Assembly: GCF_024006985.1 (NCBI RefSeq)
Contig: NZ_JAMXIB010000001.1
Coordinates: forward strand, 434,001 to 498,000
DNA length: 64,000 nucleotides
Direction of reading: 5' to 3'
Source: Robiginitalea marina
Lineage (GTDB): Bacteria; Bacteroidota; Bacteroidia; Flavobacteriales; Flavobacteriaceae
Shown here: positions 54,167-62,872 of the stretch, piece by piece
How positions within the stretch are numbered: position 1 is the first letter of the stretch
Layout of the letters: each line of letters opens with the position of its first letter
Notes under the pieces: generated by a model
Database searches by the model: none
Told to the model about the DNA's origin: nothing
The model's input: the letters and a program-made list of their open reading frames with translations, nothing else
Translations under genes and position numbers: made by a program

Positions 54167-55168
54167 ATGACCCCCAAAGCAGGATGTGTCAGGCCCTATG
54201 CATCCCTAATCGGAGTGCTCCTCGCATTTTTGTGCCTTGGCCTTTCGGCACGGGCACAGTATACGGATGTGATCAATTCCAACCGGCCCGGGAAATCGGT
54301 GAGCGCCTATGCCGTGGGCACCGGCGTCATACAGCTCGAGTCGGGCCTCCTATACGAACGGCGCGAGCATTCCGTACTGGATACCGAATCCGGGGTCTTT
54401 GGGGCCGATATCGCCCTGAGGTACGGCCTTTTGTTCGAAACCCTGGAACTCCACTGGGAAGGGACCTATGTAAGTGAAAGCCTTACCTTCAACCCGGGTG
54501 GGGAGAAGGAAACCCTTACTGATTTCACGACCAACCGCCTGGGGTTGAAGTTCCTCCTCTACGACCCGTATAAAGATCCGGAACGCAACAAACCCAACCT
54601 GTACAGCTGGCGGGCCAACAACGTTTTTCAGCTGAGGAACCTTATCCCTGCCGTATCGGTGTATGCGGGGGCTACCTTTACCCTCGGGGACAACCCCTTT
54701 TACCCCGGGGATCCGACGGTTTCCCCCAGGGTGATGGCCGCCACCCAAAGCCGCCTGACACCCAGGTTTGTTTTGATCACCAACGTCGCGTACGACCGGA
54801 TCGGTACCGATTTTCCCGAATGGAGTTACCTGGTCTCCCTGAGCCATGCCTTCAGGAATCCCAAATGGAGTGTTTTTGTCGAAAACCAGGGCATCCAGAG
54901 CGACCGGTACTCCGATGTATTGCTGCGCAGCGGGATCGCCCACCTGTTCCATGAAAATTTCCAGGCAGACCTGCTGGTCGGCGCCGGCTTTAAGAACACC
55001 CCCGCCAGGGCCTTTGTGGCCGCAGGTATTTCCTACCGCCTCGATTACCACCAGGACAAGGTGAAACCGATTGACGAGCAGGAAAGCCGCATTGGCCGAA
55101 AAGCCCAAAAGAATAAAAGGAAGAAATCGAAGGATTCCGGTGACGGGGTCCTGCCCGATCCATCGTAG
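54167..55168 (+). CDS. Outer-membrane transporter-like beta-barrel protein
   Basis: The 333-residue exported protein has a signal peptide ending LGLSARAQ. It has the alternating pattern of a beta-barrel: VINSNRPGKSVSAYAVGTGV, VIQLESGLLYERRE, ADIALRYGLLFETLELHWEG. It resembles the MetA-pathway phenol-degradation/outer-membrane transporter families (putative). The C-terminal 35 residues are basic and low complexity (GRKAQKNKRKKSKDSGDG). Substrate unknown. Confidence 0.78.
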   Translation: MTPKAGCVRPYASLIGVLLAFLCLGLSARAQYTDVINSNRPGKSVSAYAVGTGVIQLESGLLYERREHSVLDTESGVFGADIALRYGLLFETLELHWEGTYVSESLTFNPGGEKETLTDFTTNRLGLKFLLYDPYKDPERNKPNLYSWRANNVFQLRNLIPAVSVYAGATFTLGDNPFYPGDPTVSPRVMAATQSRLTPRFVLITNVAYDRIGTDFPEWSYLVSLSHAFRNPKWSVFVENQGIQSDRYSDVLLRSGIAHLFHENFQADLLVGAGFKNTPARAFVAAGISYRLDYHQDKVKPIDEQESRIGRKAQKNKRKKSKDSGDGVLPDPS

Positions 55169-55294
55169 GGGCTGACCCCCCCGGGAACTGGGCGGATGCA
55201 CGTGTCGCTTCACGCGATCAGGGACCGCTTTTCCGATAATTCCTTTTCTCCTGTGCCCAAATATTCCTAATATTGATGCGGGAATAAAGATGCC

Positions 55295-56416
55295 ATGATC
55301 CGTATCCAGGAAGCACGTAACCGGAGTGAAATGAAAGCCTTTGTGCGCTTTCCGTTTACCCTGTACAAATCTTCCCCCTACTGGGTCCCCCCCCTGATCA
55401 ACGATGAACTCGACGCCCTGGATCCCGGGGTCAACCCGGTTTTCGAGCAGGCCGAAGCGCGATACTTCCTGGCCTTTAAAGGAAAGCGCATCGTGGGGCG
55501 GGTTGCGGCTATTGTGAACTGGACTGAGGTGCGCCATCAGGGAATCCCCAAAATGCGGTTCGGGTGGTTCGACTTCGAAGACGACATGGAAATCTCGGGG
55601 ATCCTGCTCAGGACCGTGGCCGAAATAGGGAAAGGCCATGGGCTGGAGTTTATGGAAGGACCGATGGGCTTTTCCAACCTCGACAAGGTGGGGGTCCTCA
55701 CCGAGGGTTTCGACCATATTGGTACCATGGTAACCTGGTACAATTACCCGTACTACGCCGAGCACCTGAAATCCCATGGCTTCCAGTTGGAGAAGGAATA
55801 CATTGAAAGCAAGTTCCCCAACGCCAACGCCGACCCCAAATATTTTGTGCGTATCCAGGAGGTGATCCGAAAGCGCTATGGGCTACGCCCGCTGAATTTT
55901 GAAAAAACCTCGGAAATCCTCCCCTGGGTAGACCAGATGTTCGACCTTTTCAATGACACCTACGCGCGCCTGTCTTCCTTCGTACCCATGTCGGAGTCGC
56001 AGAAGGCGTATTTCAAGAAGCGGTATATTTCGCTGATCAACCCGGAATTTATAAAATTCATACTCGATTCCGAGGATCGGGTCATTGCCTTTGCCATTGT
56101 GATGCCCTCATTCTCAAGGGCCCTTCAAAAAGCCCGTGGACGCCTTTACCCCACTGGTTTCTACCATTTGCTGAAAGCGCGCAAAAACAACAGGGATGCT
56201 GTATTCTACCTTATCGGCATCCATCCCGATTACCAGAACAAAGGGGTGACTTCCATTATTTTCAACGAATATTACCACGCCTTTAAAAAGAGGGGGGTGC
56301 AGATGTGCTACAGGACCCCGGAACTGGCCGATAACCTGGCGGTCCAGCAAATCTGGAAGCACTTCAGCCCCGAGGTATACAAACGCCGTTGTACGTTCAG
56401 AAAGTCCCTGAAATGA
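55295..56416 (+). CDS. GNAT-like acetyltransferase family protein
   Basis: The 373-residue protein has N-terminal IRIQEARNRSEMKAFVRFPF and LIGIHPDYQNKGVTSIIFNE near residue 315, which fits the acetyl-CoA-binding GNAT motif (Q/R-x-x-G-x-G/A), here weakened. MGFSNLDKVGVLTEGFDHIG is a family-typical segment. Relatives are annotated as GNAT or hypothetical proteins in Bacteroidetes; substrate unknown. Its stop overlaps a terminator hairpin shared with the convergent gene. Confidence 0.72.
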   Translation: MIRIQEARNRSEMKAFVRFPFTLYKSSPYWVPPLINDELDALDPGVNPVFEQAEARYFLAFKGKRIVGRVAAIVNWTEVRHQGIPKMRFGWFDFEDDMEISGILLRTVAEIGKGHGLEFMEGPMGFSNLDKVGVLTEGFDHIGTMVTWYNYPYYAEHLKSHGFQLEKEYIESKFPNANADPKYFVRIQEVIRKRYGLRPLNFEKTSEILPWVDQMFDLFNDTYARLSSFVPMSESQKAYFKKRYISLINPEFIKFILDSEDRVIAFAIVMPSFSRALQKARGRLYPTGFYHLLKARKNNRDAVFYLIGIHPDYQNKGVTSIIFNEYYHAFKKRGVQMCYRTPELADNLAVQQIWKHFSPEVYKRRCTFRKSLK

Positions 56417-56443
56417 AAAACCCCGGGTAGAACCGGGGTTTCG
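56416..56443. terminator. Bidirectional terminator between GNAT-like and SPT-like genes
   Basis: AAACCCCGG (56418-56426) pairs perfectly with CCGGGGTTT (56433-56441) around a 6-base loop. The minus side has a T-run (plus A-run 56416-56420); the plus side has a weaker one. Confidence 0.78.
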
Positions 56444-56464
56444 GATGTTTTGGGCGGAAGGGGC

Positions 56465-57724
56465 CTATTCCCCCATAGCGGCGGCCACTGCGGCTGACAG
56501 CCGCTTGTAGGTTCCGTTTTGGAGCCGCTCCCGAATCGCCGAAAAGGCTTCCAGGGTTTCCGAAATGTCTTCTGCGGTATGCGTGGCGGTGGGGATCATC
56601 CGCAACAGGATCAGTCCCTTGGGGACAACCGGATAAACCACAATAGAGCAAAAGATGCGGTAGTTTTCCCTCAGGTCCTTTACCAGGGCCATGGCCTCGG
56701 GGATGCTTCCGTTCAGGTAGACAGGGGTAACGCAGCTCGAAGTGGTGCCAATGTCAAACCCGCGTTCCTTCAGGCCATTCTGAAGGGCATTGACGTTATC
56801 CCAGAGTTTCTCCTTCAGTTCCGGACGGGTGCGCAGCATTTCCAGGCGTTTCAGCGCTCCCTTGACATAAATCATCGGCAGCGATTTGGCAAACATCTGG
56901 GAACGCATGTTGTATTTCAGGTAGTCGATGATCTCCTTATCGGCAGCGAGGAATGCCCCGATCCCTGCCATGGATTTTGCAAAAGTCGCAAAGTAGACAT
57001 CGATATCATCCTGAACGCCCTGCTCTTCGCCTGCCCCTGCCCCCGTGGCGCCAAGGGTCCCGAATCCGTGGGCATCATCGACCAGCAGGCGGAAGCGGAA
57101 TTTTTTCTTTAGGGCTGCAATCTCCCTGAGCTTTCCCTGTTCGCCCCGCATGCCGAAAACCCCTTCTGAGATGACCAGGATGCCGCCCCCGGTTTGTTCC
57201 GCCATTTTGGTGGCGCGCTCCAGGTTTTTTTCCAGGGATTCGATGTCGTTGTGCTTGAAGGTAAACCGCTTGCCGACGTGGAGGCGCACCCCGTCAATGA
57301 TGCAGGCATGGGAATCCACGTCGTAAACGATAATATCGTCTTTTGAAACCAGGGCGTCAATGGCCGACATGATCCCCTGGTAACCGAAATTCAGGAGGTA
57401 AGAGGCTTCCTTGTTTACAAAATCGGCCAGTTCCTGCTCAAGTTGTTCGTGGAAATCAGTCTGCCCGCTCATCATGCGCGCACCCATCGGGTATGCCGCT
57501 CCGTGTTCCATGGCTGCTTCCCCGTCCACTTTTTTTATTTCAGGCAGGTTGGCCAGCCCCAGGTAATCGTTGATACTCCAGGTGATTACTTCCCTCCCCT
57601 GGAATTTCATCCGGTTTGATATGGGTCCTTCCAGCTTGGGAAATACGAAATACCCTTCGGCCTGGGCAGCCCATTTCCCCAACGGCCCCTTGTTCTCTAT
57701 TATTCTGTCGAATAAGTCTCTCAT
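56465..57724 (-). CDS. Alpha-oxoamine synthase, probably serine palmitoyltransferase
   Basis: The 419-residue PLP enzyme of the KBL/SPT/BioF group has INDYLGLANLPEIKKVDGEA, RMMSGQTDFHEQLEQELADF, DDAHGFGTLGATGAG and the PLP lysine in ATFAKSMAGIGAF. Bacteroidetes use a serine palmitoyltransferase of this type for sphingolipids, and length and N-terminus (MRDLFDRIIENKGPLGKWAA) match that group (recalled). A kbl- or bioF-type role is less likely but possible. The start at 57724 is preferred to 57787. It is not next to other lipid genes. Confidence 0.85.
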   Translation of the reverse strand: MRDLFDRIIENKGPLGKWAAQAEGYFVFPKLEGPISNRMKFQGREVITWSINDYLGLANLPEIKKVDGEAAMEHGAAYPMGARMMSGQTDFHEQLEQELADFVNKEASYLLNFGYQGIMSAIDALVSKDDIIVYDVDSHACIIDGVRLHVGKRFTFKHNDIESLEKNLERATKMAEQTGGGILVISEGVFGMRGEQGKLREIAALKKKFRFRLLVDDAHGFGTLGATGAGAGEEQGVQDDIDVYFATFAKSMAGIGAFLAADKEIIDYLKYNMRSQMFAKSLPMIYVKGALKRLEMLRTRPELKEKLWDNVNALQNGLKERGFDIGTTSSCVTPVYLNGSIPEAMALVKDLRENYRIFCSIVVYPVVPKGLILLRMIPTATHTAEDISETLEAFSAIRERLQNGTYKRLSAAVAAAMGE

Positions 57725-57791
57725 GGATAGTAGCTTGGTTATGTGTGTGCCCCCGTACGTCCGCTTGCTGACCGCAGGCAACATCAATGCG

Positions 57792-57799
57792 CAAAAGTA
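57792..57799 (-). promoter_or_regulatory. -7 box of SPT-like gene
   Basis: The minus strand reads TACTTTTG, 67 bases before the chosen start. Confidence 0.4.
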
Positions 57800-57869
57800 C
57801 AGAATTTTACAAAGGAATCATAAAATTGGGGGGCGGAAAAAAGCACGGCCCCGGGCCTGGCGAGCAGCC

Positions 57870-58910
57870 TTATTTCACGTATTGCACCTTCTCAGGTTCC
57901 CCCACGTTCTGGCTGTCGAAAAAGCCCTGGTCTTCCATCCACTGGTCGCTGTAGACCTTGCTCATGTAGCGGGACCCGTGGTCCGGGAAGATGATCACCA
58001 CCCGGCTGTCGGCCGTAAATTCCCCTGCGGCTTCCAGCTGCCTGACGGCCTGCATGGCCGCCCCGGAGGTATATCCGGCAAAAATACCTTCCGTCTTGCA
58101 GAGTTCCCGGGCCATATGGGCACTCTCCTCATCGGTGACCTTGATAAACTGGTCAATAATATCGAAATCGGTGGCGTCGGGAATCAGGTTCTTGCCCAAC
58201 CCCTCTATACGGTACGGGTAGATTTCCTCTGTGTCGAGCTCCCCGGTCTCGTGGTATTTTTTAAGTACGGAACCATAGGCATCCACTCCCAGGATCCGGA
58301 TAGCCGGATTTTGCTCCTTCAGGTACCGCGCGGTTCCTGAGATGGTACCCCCCGTCCCGCTGCAGGCCACCAGGTGGGTGATTTGCCCACCGGTCTGCTG
58401 CCAGATTTCCGGGCCGGTGGAGTCATAGTGGGCCTGGATATTCAGCTGGTTGAAATACTGGTTGATATAGACCGACCCCTTGATTTCCCCGTGCAGCCTT
58501 TTGGCAACCTGGTAATAGGAACGGGGGTCATCTGCACTGACGTGGGCCGGGCACACATATACCTTGGCCCCCATGGTCCGCAGCATGTCAATTTTATCCC
58601 TGGACGACTTGGAACTTACCGCAAGGATACATTCATATCCCTTTATGATGCTAACCATGGCCAGGCTGAAGCCTGTGTTGCCCGAGGTGGTTTCAATAAT
58701 GGTATTGCCGGGCCTGAGGATTCCCTGCTTTTCCGCTTCATTTATAATATGGTGAGCAATACGGTCCTTGGAGGAGTGCCCCGGGTTGAAGGCCTCAAGC
58801 TTGGCGTAGTATTCCCCTTTAAAGCCAGCGGTTATCCTGCTGAGGCTAACCAGGGGGGTGTTTCCGATAAGTTCAAGGATATTCGCGTGGGCCTGTATCT
58901 TTGGATCCAT
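57870..58910 (-). CDS. Cysteine synthase/cystathionine beta-synthase family protein
   Basis: The 346-residue PLP enzyme of the fold-II beta family has [20 protein letters not shown], the PLP lysine in [41 protein letters not shown] and [15 protein letters not shown]. Exact reaction (O-acetylserine sulfhydrylase or CBS-like) cannot be fixed; no regulatory CBS domain is present. It follows a TACTTTTG box at 58961-58968. It is adjacent to the SPT-like gene on the same strand with a 145-base gap. Confidence 0.88.
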   Translation of the reverse strand: MDPKIQAHANILELIGNTPLVSLSRITAGFKGEYYAKLEAFNPGHSSKDRIAHHIINEAEKQGILRPGNTIIETTSGNTGFSLAMVSIIKGYECILAVSSKSSRDKIDMLRTMGAKVYVCPAHVSADDPRSYYQVAKRLHGEIKGSVYINQYFNQLNIQAHYDSTGPEIWQQTGGQITHLVACSGTGGTISGTARYLKEQNPAIRILGVDAYGSVLKKYHETGELDTEEIYPYRIEGLGKNLIPDATDFDIIDQFIKVTDEESAHMARELCKTEGIFAGYTSGAAMQAVRQLEAAGEFTADSRVVIIFPDHGSRYMSKVYSDQWMEDQGFFDSQNVGEPEKVQYVK

Positions 58911-58960
58911 GCACGTTTGGTTAGGGGTTGGCCGCTTTCGGAAGCGTCCGGTTTCGCTTA

Positions 58961-58968
58961 CAAAAGTA
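58961..58968 (-). promoter_or_regulatory. -7 box of cysteine synthase-family gene
   Basis: The minus strand reads TACTTTTG, 50 bases before the ATG at 58910. Confidence 0.4.
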
Positions 58969-58982
58969 CTATTTTTTTTGAA

Positions 58983-61118
58983 TTAATGTATTTTACCTGC
59001 CAGGTCGAGCAGGAAGGTATACTCCCTTGCGGTTTCCTTAAGGGCTTCAAAACGCCCCGACGCGCCCCCGTGGCCTGCTTCCAGGTTGGTGTGCAGGTAC
59101 AGGCGGTTAGGCCCTGTTTTCATGACCCTGAGCCGGGCAACCCACTTGGCCGGTTCCCAGTACTGGACCTGGGAATCGTGGAGGCCCGTGGTCACCAGCA
59201 TATGGGGATATTCCGCAGGACGCACATTGTCATACGGGGAGTAGGATTTCATATACGCGTAGTACTCAGGGTCGTTGGGGTTACCCCATTCATCGTATTC
59301 CCCGGTGGTCAGGGGAATGGATTCGTCGAGCATGGTAGTCACCACATCTACAAAGGGCACGGCGGCAATCACCCCATGGTAGAGTTCGGGTTCCAGGTTG
59401 ATTACCGCCCCGATCAGCAGGCCCCCCGCGGAACCCCCGTAAGCGTAAAGACGGTCGGGGCTGGTGTATTTCTTTTCAACCAGGTGCCGGGAACAATCGA
59501 TAAAATCGGTAAAGGTATTCATCTTCCGCAGCAATTTCCCATCCTCATACCAGGGGCGTCCGAGATACTCCCCTCCCCTCACATGGGCAATGGCATAGAT
59601 GAACCCCCGGTTGAGCAGGCTAAGGCGCGGGCTCGAAAAATAGGGGTCTATGGTGCTCCCATAGGAGCCGTACCCGTACTGCAGCAGGGGGCTACTCCCG
59701 TCAAGGGGGGTGTCTTTATGGTAGACCAGGGAAACGGGTACCCTTGAGCCGTCTCGCGCCGTGGCCCAGACCCGCTCTGAGCGGTAGTTTTCCTCCCTGA
59801 ATTCCGGGTCCAGCACTTCCTGTTGTTTCAGGAGGGTTTTTTCCCGCGTCCTCATGTTGAAATCCAGGATACTGTACGGGGAGGTCATGGCATTGTAGAC
59901 ATAGCGGAAGGTTTCCGTATCGAAATCGAGGTTTACATACGGATAGGCCACATAGGTCTCGTTGTCAAAGGGAAGCGAATAGCTCGCACTCCCATCCCAG
60001 CGCGTTACCTGCATTTTGGTAAGCCCTTCGTCCCGCTCTGCCAGCACATAATAGTCTTTGAAGATTTCCAGGTCCTCGATCAGCACGTGTTCCCTGTGTG
60101 GGATGAATTCCTCCCAGTGGGCCGACCCCGTCTGCCCTTCGCGGGTCTTCATCACCTTAAAGTTCCAGGCCCCGTCCCGGTTGGTTACGATGTAAAAGTG
60201 GTCCCCAAAGTGGTAAATGGAATACTCCACCCCGCGTTCCCGGGGGGAAAAAACCTGAAAATCGCCCCCGGGCTCGTCTGCCGGCAAAATGCGGTATTCG
60301 CTGGTCAGGGTACTGACCGACCCGATAATGAGGTATTTCCTGGACTTTGACTTATAGATGTACGTGTTGAATGTTTCATCCTCCTCATGGTAAACCAGCT
60401 GGTCCCGGGCCGGGTCGGTCCCCACAATATGCTTGTAAATGCGGTCGGAACGGAGGGTGACCGGATCTTTTCGGGTGTAGAAAAGGGTTTTGTTGTCGGC
60501 GGCCCAAACCGAGCTTCCCGTGGTATTTTCCAACAGGTCGGGATAGACCTCCCCGGTTTCCAGGTTTTTGATCCGGATGGTGTATTGCCGGCGGGAAACC
60601 GTGTCGGTGCCAAAGGCGGCGAGGCGGTTGTCGGGGCTTACGGAAATCCCCTTAAGGTCGAAATACTCATGGCCCTCCGCCATTTGGTTTGCGTCGAACA
60701 ACAGCGCTTCAGGGGCTTCCATGTGTTCCTTCCGGCGGGTATACACTGGATATTCCTTCCCCTGTTCGAAACGGGTAATATACCAGTAGCCGTTGAATTT
60801 ATACGGCACCGATTCGTCATCTTCCCTGATCCGGGCTTTCATTTCCTCGAAGAGCTGCTTTTCAAATTCACGGGTATGGGACGTCCCGGCCTCAAAATAG
60901 GCATTTTCGTCCCGCAGGTATTGCAACACCTCTTCATCTTCCCGGTCCCGGAGCCAGTAATAGTCATCTACGCGTACATCGCCGTGTTTTTCAAGGGTTT
61001 GGGGTTTCCTCAGGGCAACAGGTGGCTGGGCTTCTTGCATGGTGCTGTTTTGGGGGTTGCAGGAAAGTGCAAAAATACTACTTAAAACAAGACTGGTTAA
61101 GGGGAGTAGGTTTCTCAT
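58983..61118 (-). CDS. S9 family oligopeptidase (oligopeptidase B-like) lipoprotein
   Basis: The 711-residue protein has a lipoprotein signal (MRNLLPLTSLVLSSIFALSC, Cys20). A beta-propeller follows (from DDYYWLRDREDEEVLQYL), then the alpha/beta hydrolase domain: YGGSAGGLLIGAVINL (Ser), TTGLHDSQVQYWEP (Asp) and EAGHGGASGRFEAL (His). AHVRGGEYLGRPWYEDGKLL is typical of oligopeptidase B. It cleaves short peptides, probably in the periplasm as a lipid-anchored enzyme. Confidence 0.92.
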   Translation of the reverse strand: MRNLLPLTSLVLSSIFALSCNPQNSTMQEAQPPVALRKPQTLEKHGDVRVDDYYWLRDREDEEVLQYLRDENAYFEAGTSHTREFEKQLFEEMKARIREDDESVPYKFNGYWYITRFEQGKEYPVYTRRKEHMEAPEALLFDANQMAEGHEYFDLKGISVSPDNRLAAFGTDTVSRRQYTIRIKNLETGEVYPDLLENTTGSSVWAADNKTLFYTRKDPVTLRSDRIYKHIVGTDPARDQLVYHEEDETFNTYIYKSKSRKYLIIGSVSTLTSEYRILPADEPGGDFQVFSPRERGVEYSIYHFGDHFYIVTNRDGAWNFKVMKTREGQTGSAHWEEFIPHREHVLIEDLEIFKDYYVLAERDEGLTKMQVTRWDGSASYSLPFDNETYVAYPYVNLDFDTETFRYVYNAMTSPYSILDFNMRTREKTLLKQQEVLDPEFREENYRSERVWATARDGSRVPVSLVYHKDTPLDGSSPLLQYGYGSYGSTIDPYFSSPRLSLLNRGFIYAIAHVRGGEYLGRPWYEDGKLLRKMNTFTDFIDCSRHLVEKKYTSPDRLYAYGGSAGGLLIGAVINLEPELYHGVIAAVPFVDVVTTMLDESIPLTTGEYDEWGNPNDPEYYAYMKSYSPYDNVRPAEYPHMLVTTGLHDSQVQYWEPAKWVARLRVMKTGPNRLYLHTNLEAGHGGASGRFEALKETAREYTFLLDLAGKIH

Positions 61119-61176
61119 GGGGTGACCGGTAAAATCCGGTGAATTTACTATTTTTAACCCTTAAACGCCCTATAAT

Positions 61177-61503
61177 ATGTTCGGAGATTTGATGGGAATG
61201 ATGGGTAAACTGAGGGAAACCCAGGAAAAAGTAAAGGCCACCAAAAAACGCCTTGATTCGGTTACCCTCAAAGAAACCGGCCCGGGGGGTGACGTTGAGG
61301 TGGTGCTTACGGCCAACCGCGAAATTAGGGAAATCCACCTGGCAGACCACTTATTGAACGATAAGGAACACCTGGTGGACGCCCTGGTCATTGCGCTGAA
61401 CCAGGCACTCGAAAAAGCCGGGCAGGTACACGATGCTGAACTCTCTGCTGTGGCCCGGGAAGGGATGCCAAACATCCCGGGCCTGGATTCCTTTCTGAAA
61501 TAA
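61177..61503 (+). CDS. ybaB: YbaB/EbfC nucleoid-associated protein
   Basis: The 108-residue DNA-binding protein begins MFGDLMGMMGKLRETQEKVK (helical N-terminus), with VEVVLTANREIREIHLADHL forming the central beta sheet. Length and charge fit YbaB/EbfC, a dimeric DNA-binding protein. It is followed 16 bases later by a YegP-like gene. It is not beside dnaX/recR as in many bacteria. Confidence 0.9.
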   Translation: MFGDLMGMMGKLRETQEKVKATKKRLDSVTLKETGPGGDVEVVLTANREIREIHLADHLLNDKEHLVDALVIALNQALEKAGQVHDAELSAVAREGMPNIPGLDSFLK

Positions 61504-61519
61504 CCCTTAACGCGTACAG

Positions 61520-61855
61520 GTGCTGGAAGTACAGGAAAATGGCAATAACGGGTATCGTTTCCTGGTGAAAAGCCGGGAAGGGCACCTTTTGCTCGAAAGC
61601 GTGGGGTTTTCCACCCTTTCCGAGGTACGGGCCTGTTTGAGCGAAGTGCGCGGGCACCTGGGAAGCCCGGCCTGTTTTGAGCGCCGTACCAACCACAGGG
61701 GGCAGTTTCAATTTGCACTGAAAAGCCTGAATGGGCGGGTTTTGGGTTTCAGTGGCCCGTATCGCTCGGAAGCGGGGATGGAAAACGGCATCAAAAACAC
61801 CCTTGCACGCCTTCGGGAATCAGGCCCGTCCGAAGGAAAGCCCATCCAGGGCTGA
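61520..61855 (+). CDS. YegP (DUF1508)-like protein with two repeats
   Basis: The 111-residue protein starts from GTG (LEVQENGNNGYRFLV). It has two copies of the DUF1508 pattern: GYRFLVKSREGHLLLESVGF and FQFALKSLNGRVLGFSGPYR, the second followed by MENGIKNTLARL. Function unknown. Its 3' end overlaps the convergent threonine aldolase gene by 36 bases. Confidence 0.8.
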   Translation: MLEVQENGNNGYRFLVKSREGHLLLESVGFSTLSEVRACLSEVRGHLGSPACFERRTNHRGQFQFALKSLNGRVLGFSGPYRSEAGMENGIKNTLARLRESGPSEGKPIQG

Positions 61856-62857
61856 GAGGGTATACTGGTGCATGGCTTCGGTATAATCGAGGTGGGTCAC
61901 CAGCCTGAGCTTGCCCTGACCCATCCCGATCAGGCGTATCCCCCGGGCATTCAGGGCCGAAACCATTTCCGCATCGGTCGCTGCCGCCGGATCCAGTTCA
62001 AAGATGACAATATTGGTCTCCACCGGGGCCACGTAACGCACATAAGGTTTGGAAGAGAGCATAGCCCCGATTTCACGGGCCCGTCGGTGGTCTTCTTCCA
62101 GGCGTCCAAGGTGATGCTCCAGGGCATACCGGCCGGCAGCAGCCAGGTATCCGACCTGCCGCATCCCCCCGCCCAGCACCTTGCGGATACGAAGGGCCTT
62201 ATCCATGTCCGATTTGGAGCCTACCAATAGGGAACCAACCGGGCATCCCAGTCCTTTGCTCAAACAAACGCTGATCGTATCGAAAAGGGAGCCATAATCG
62301 GAGGCAACCTCCTTTCTGGCTACCAGGGCATTCCAAATGCGGGCCCCATCGAGGTGGTACTTAAGGCCGTGGCGGTCACAAACCTCCCGGATGCGTCGAA
62401 GCTCCTCAAAATCCCAGCATGCCCCTCCCCCTTTATTGGTCGTGTTTTCAATGCAGACCAGCGTGGTACGGGGGCTGTGGTAAAAATCAGGCGGATTGAT
62501 GGATGCCTCCACCTGGGCTGCAGTCATCATCCCGCGCTCGCCGTCCACCAGCTTACAGGAGACGCCGCTGTTAAAACTCACCCCTCCCCCTTCATAGTTA
62601 TAGATGTGGGCAAACTTATCGCAAATGAGCTGTTCCCCGGGCTGGGTATGCAGTTTAATCCCGGTCTGGTTGGCCATGGTCCCACTGGGGAAAAACAGGG
62701 CGGCCTCCTTTCCGAAAAGGCGCGCTACCTCATCTTCCAGGGCATTTACCGTGGGGTCTTCCTTAAAGACGTCGTCCCCCACCCGGGCCTCCATCATGGC
62801 TTGCAACATGCCCGGGGTAGGCCTGGTAACCGTGTCGCTGATCAGGTTTACATCCAT
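61820..62857 (-). CDS. ltaE: Low-specificity L-threonine aldolase
   Basis: The 345-residue PLP aldolase splits threonine and allo-threonine to glycine and acetaldehyde. Visible features are MDVNLISDTVTRPTPGMLQA, FFPSGTMANQTGIKLH, the Asp in KYHLDGARIWNALVA and the PLP lysine in VCLSKGLGCPVGSLLVG. It is followed on the same strand by nothing; upstream (62873) lies a metalloprotease gene 15 bases away, so the two may be co-transcribed. The end overlaps the YegP-like gene. Confidence 0.93.
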   Translation of the reverse strand: MDVNLISDTVTRPTPGMLQAMMEARVGDDVFKEDPTVNALEDEVARLFGKEAALFFPSGTMANQTGIKLHTQPGEQLICDKFAHIYNYEGGGVSFNSGVSCKLVDGERGMMTAAQVEASINPPDFYHSPRTTLVCIENTTNKGGGACWDFEELRRIREVCDRHGLKYHLDGARIWNALVARKEVASDYGSLFDTISVCLSKGLGCPVGSLLVGSKSDMDKALRIRKVLGGGMRQVGYLAAAGRYALEHHLGRLEEDHRRAREIGAMLSSKPYVRYVAPVETNIVIFELDPAAATDAEMVSALNARGIRLIGMGQGKLRLVTHLDYTEAMHQYTLSALDGLSFGRA

Positions 62858-62872
62858 GGGTTCGGTCCGTGT

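Noticed and set aside
54350-55777. Open frame of 475 codons on the minus strand
   Set aside because: It spans the intergenic region and the antisense of two supported genes, and its composition (His/Gly/Val/Pro-rich) is that of a shadow frame.
58374-59747. Long open frame (457 codons) on the plus strand
   Set aside because: It is antisense to the cysteine synthase-family and S9 peptidase genes, which have full motif sets. Long shadow frames are common in GC-rich DNA.
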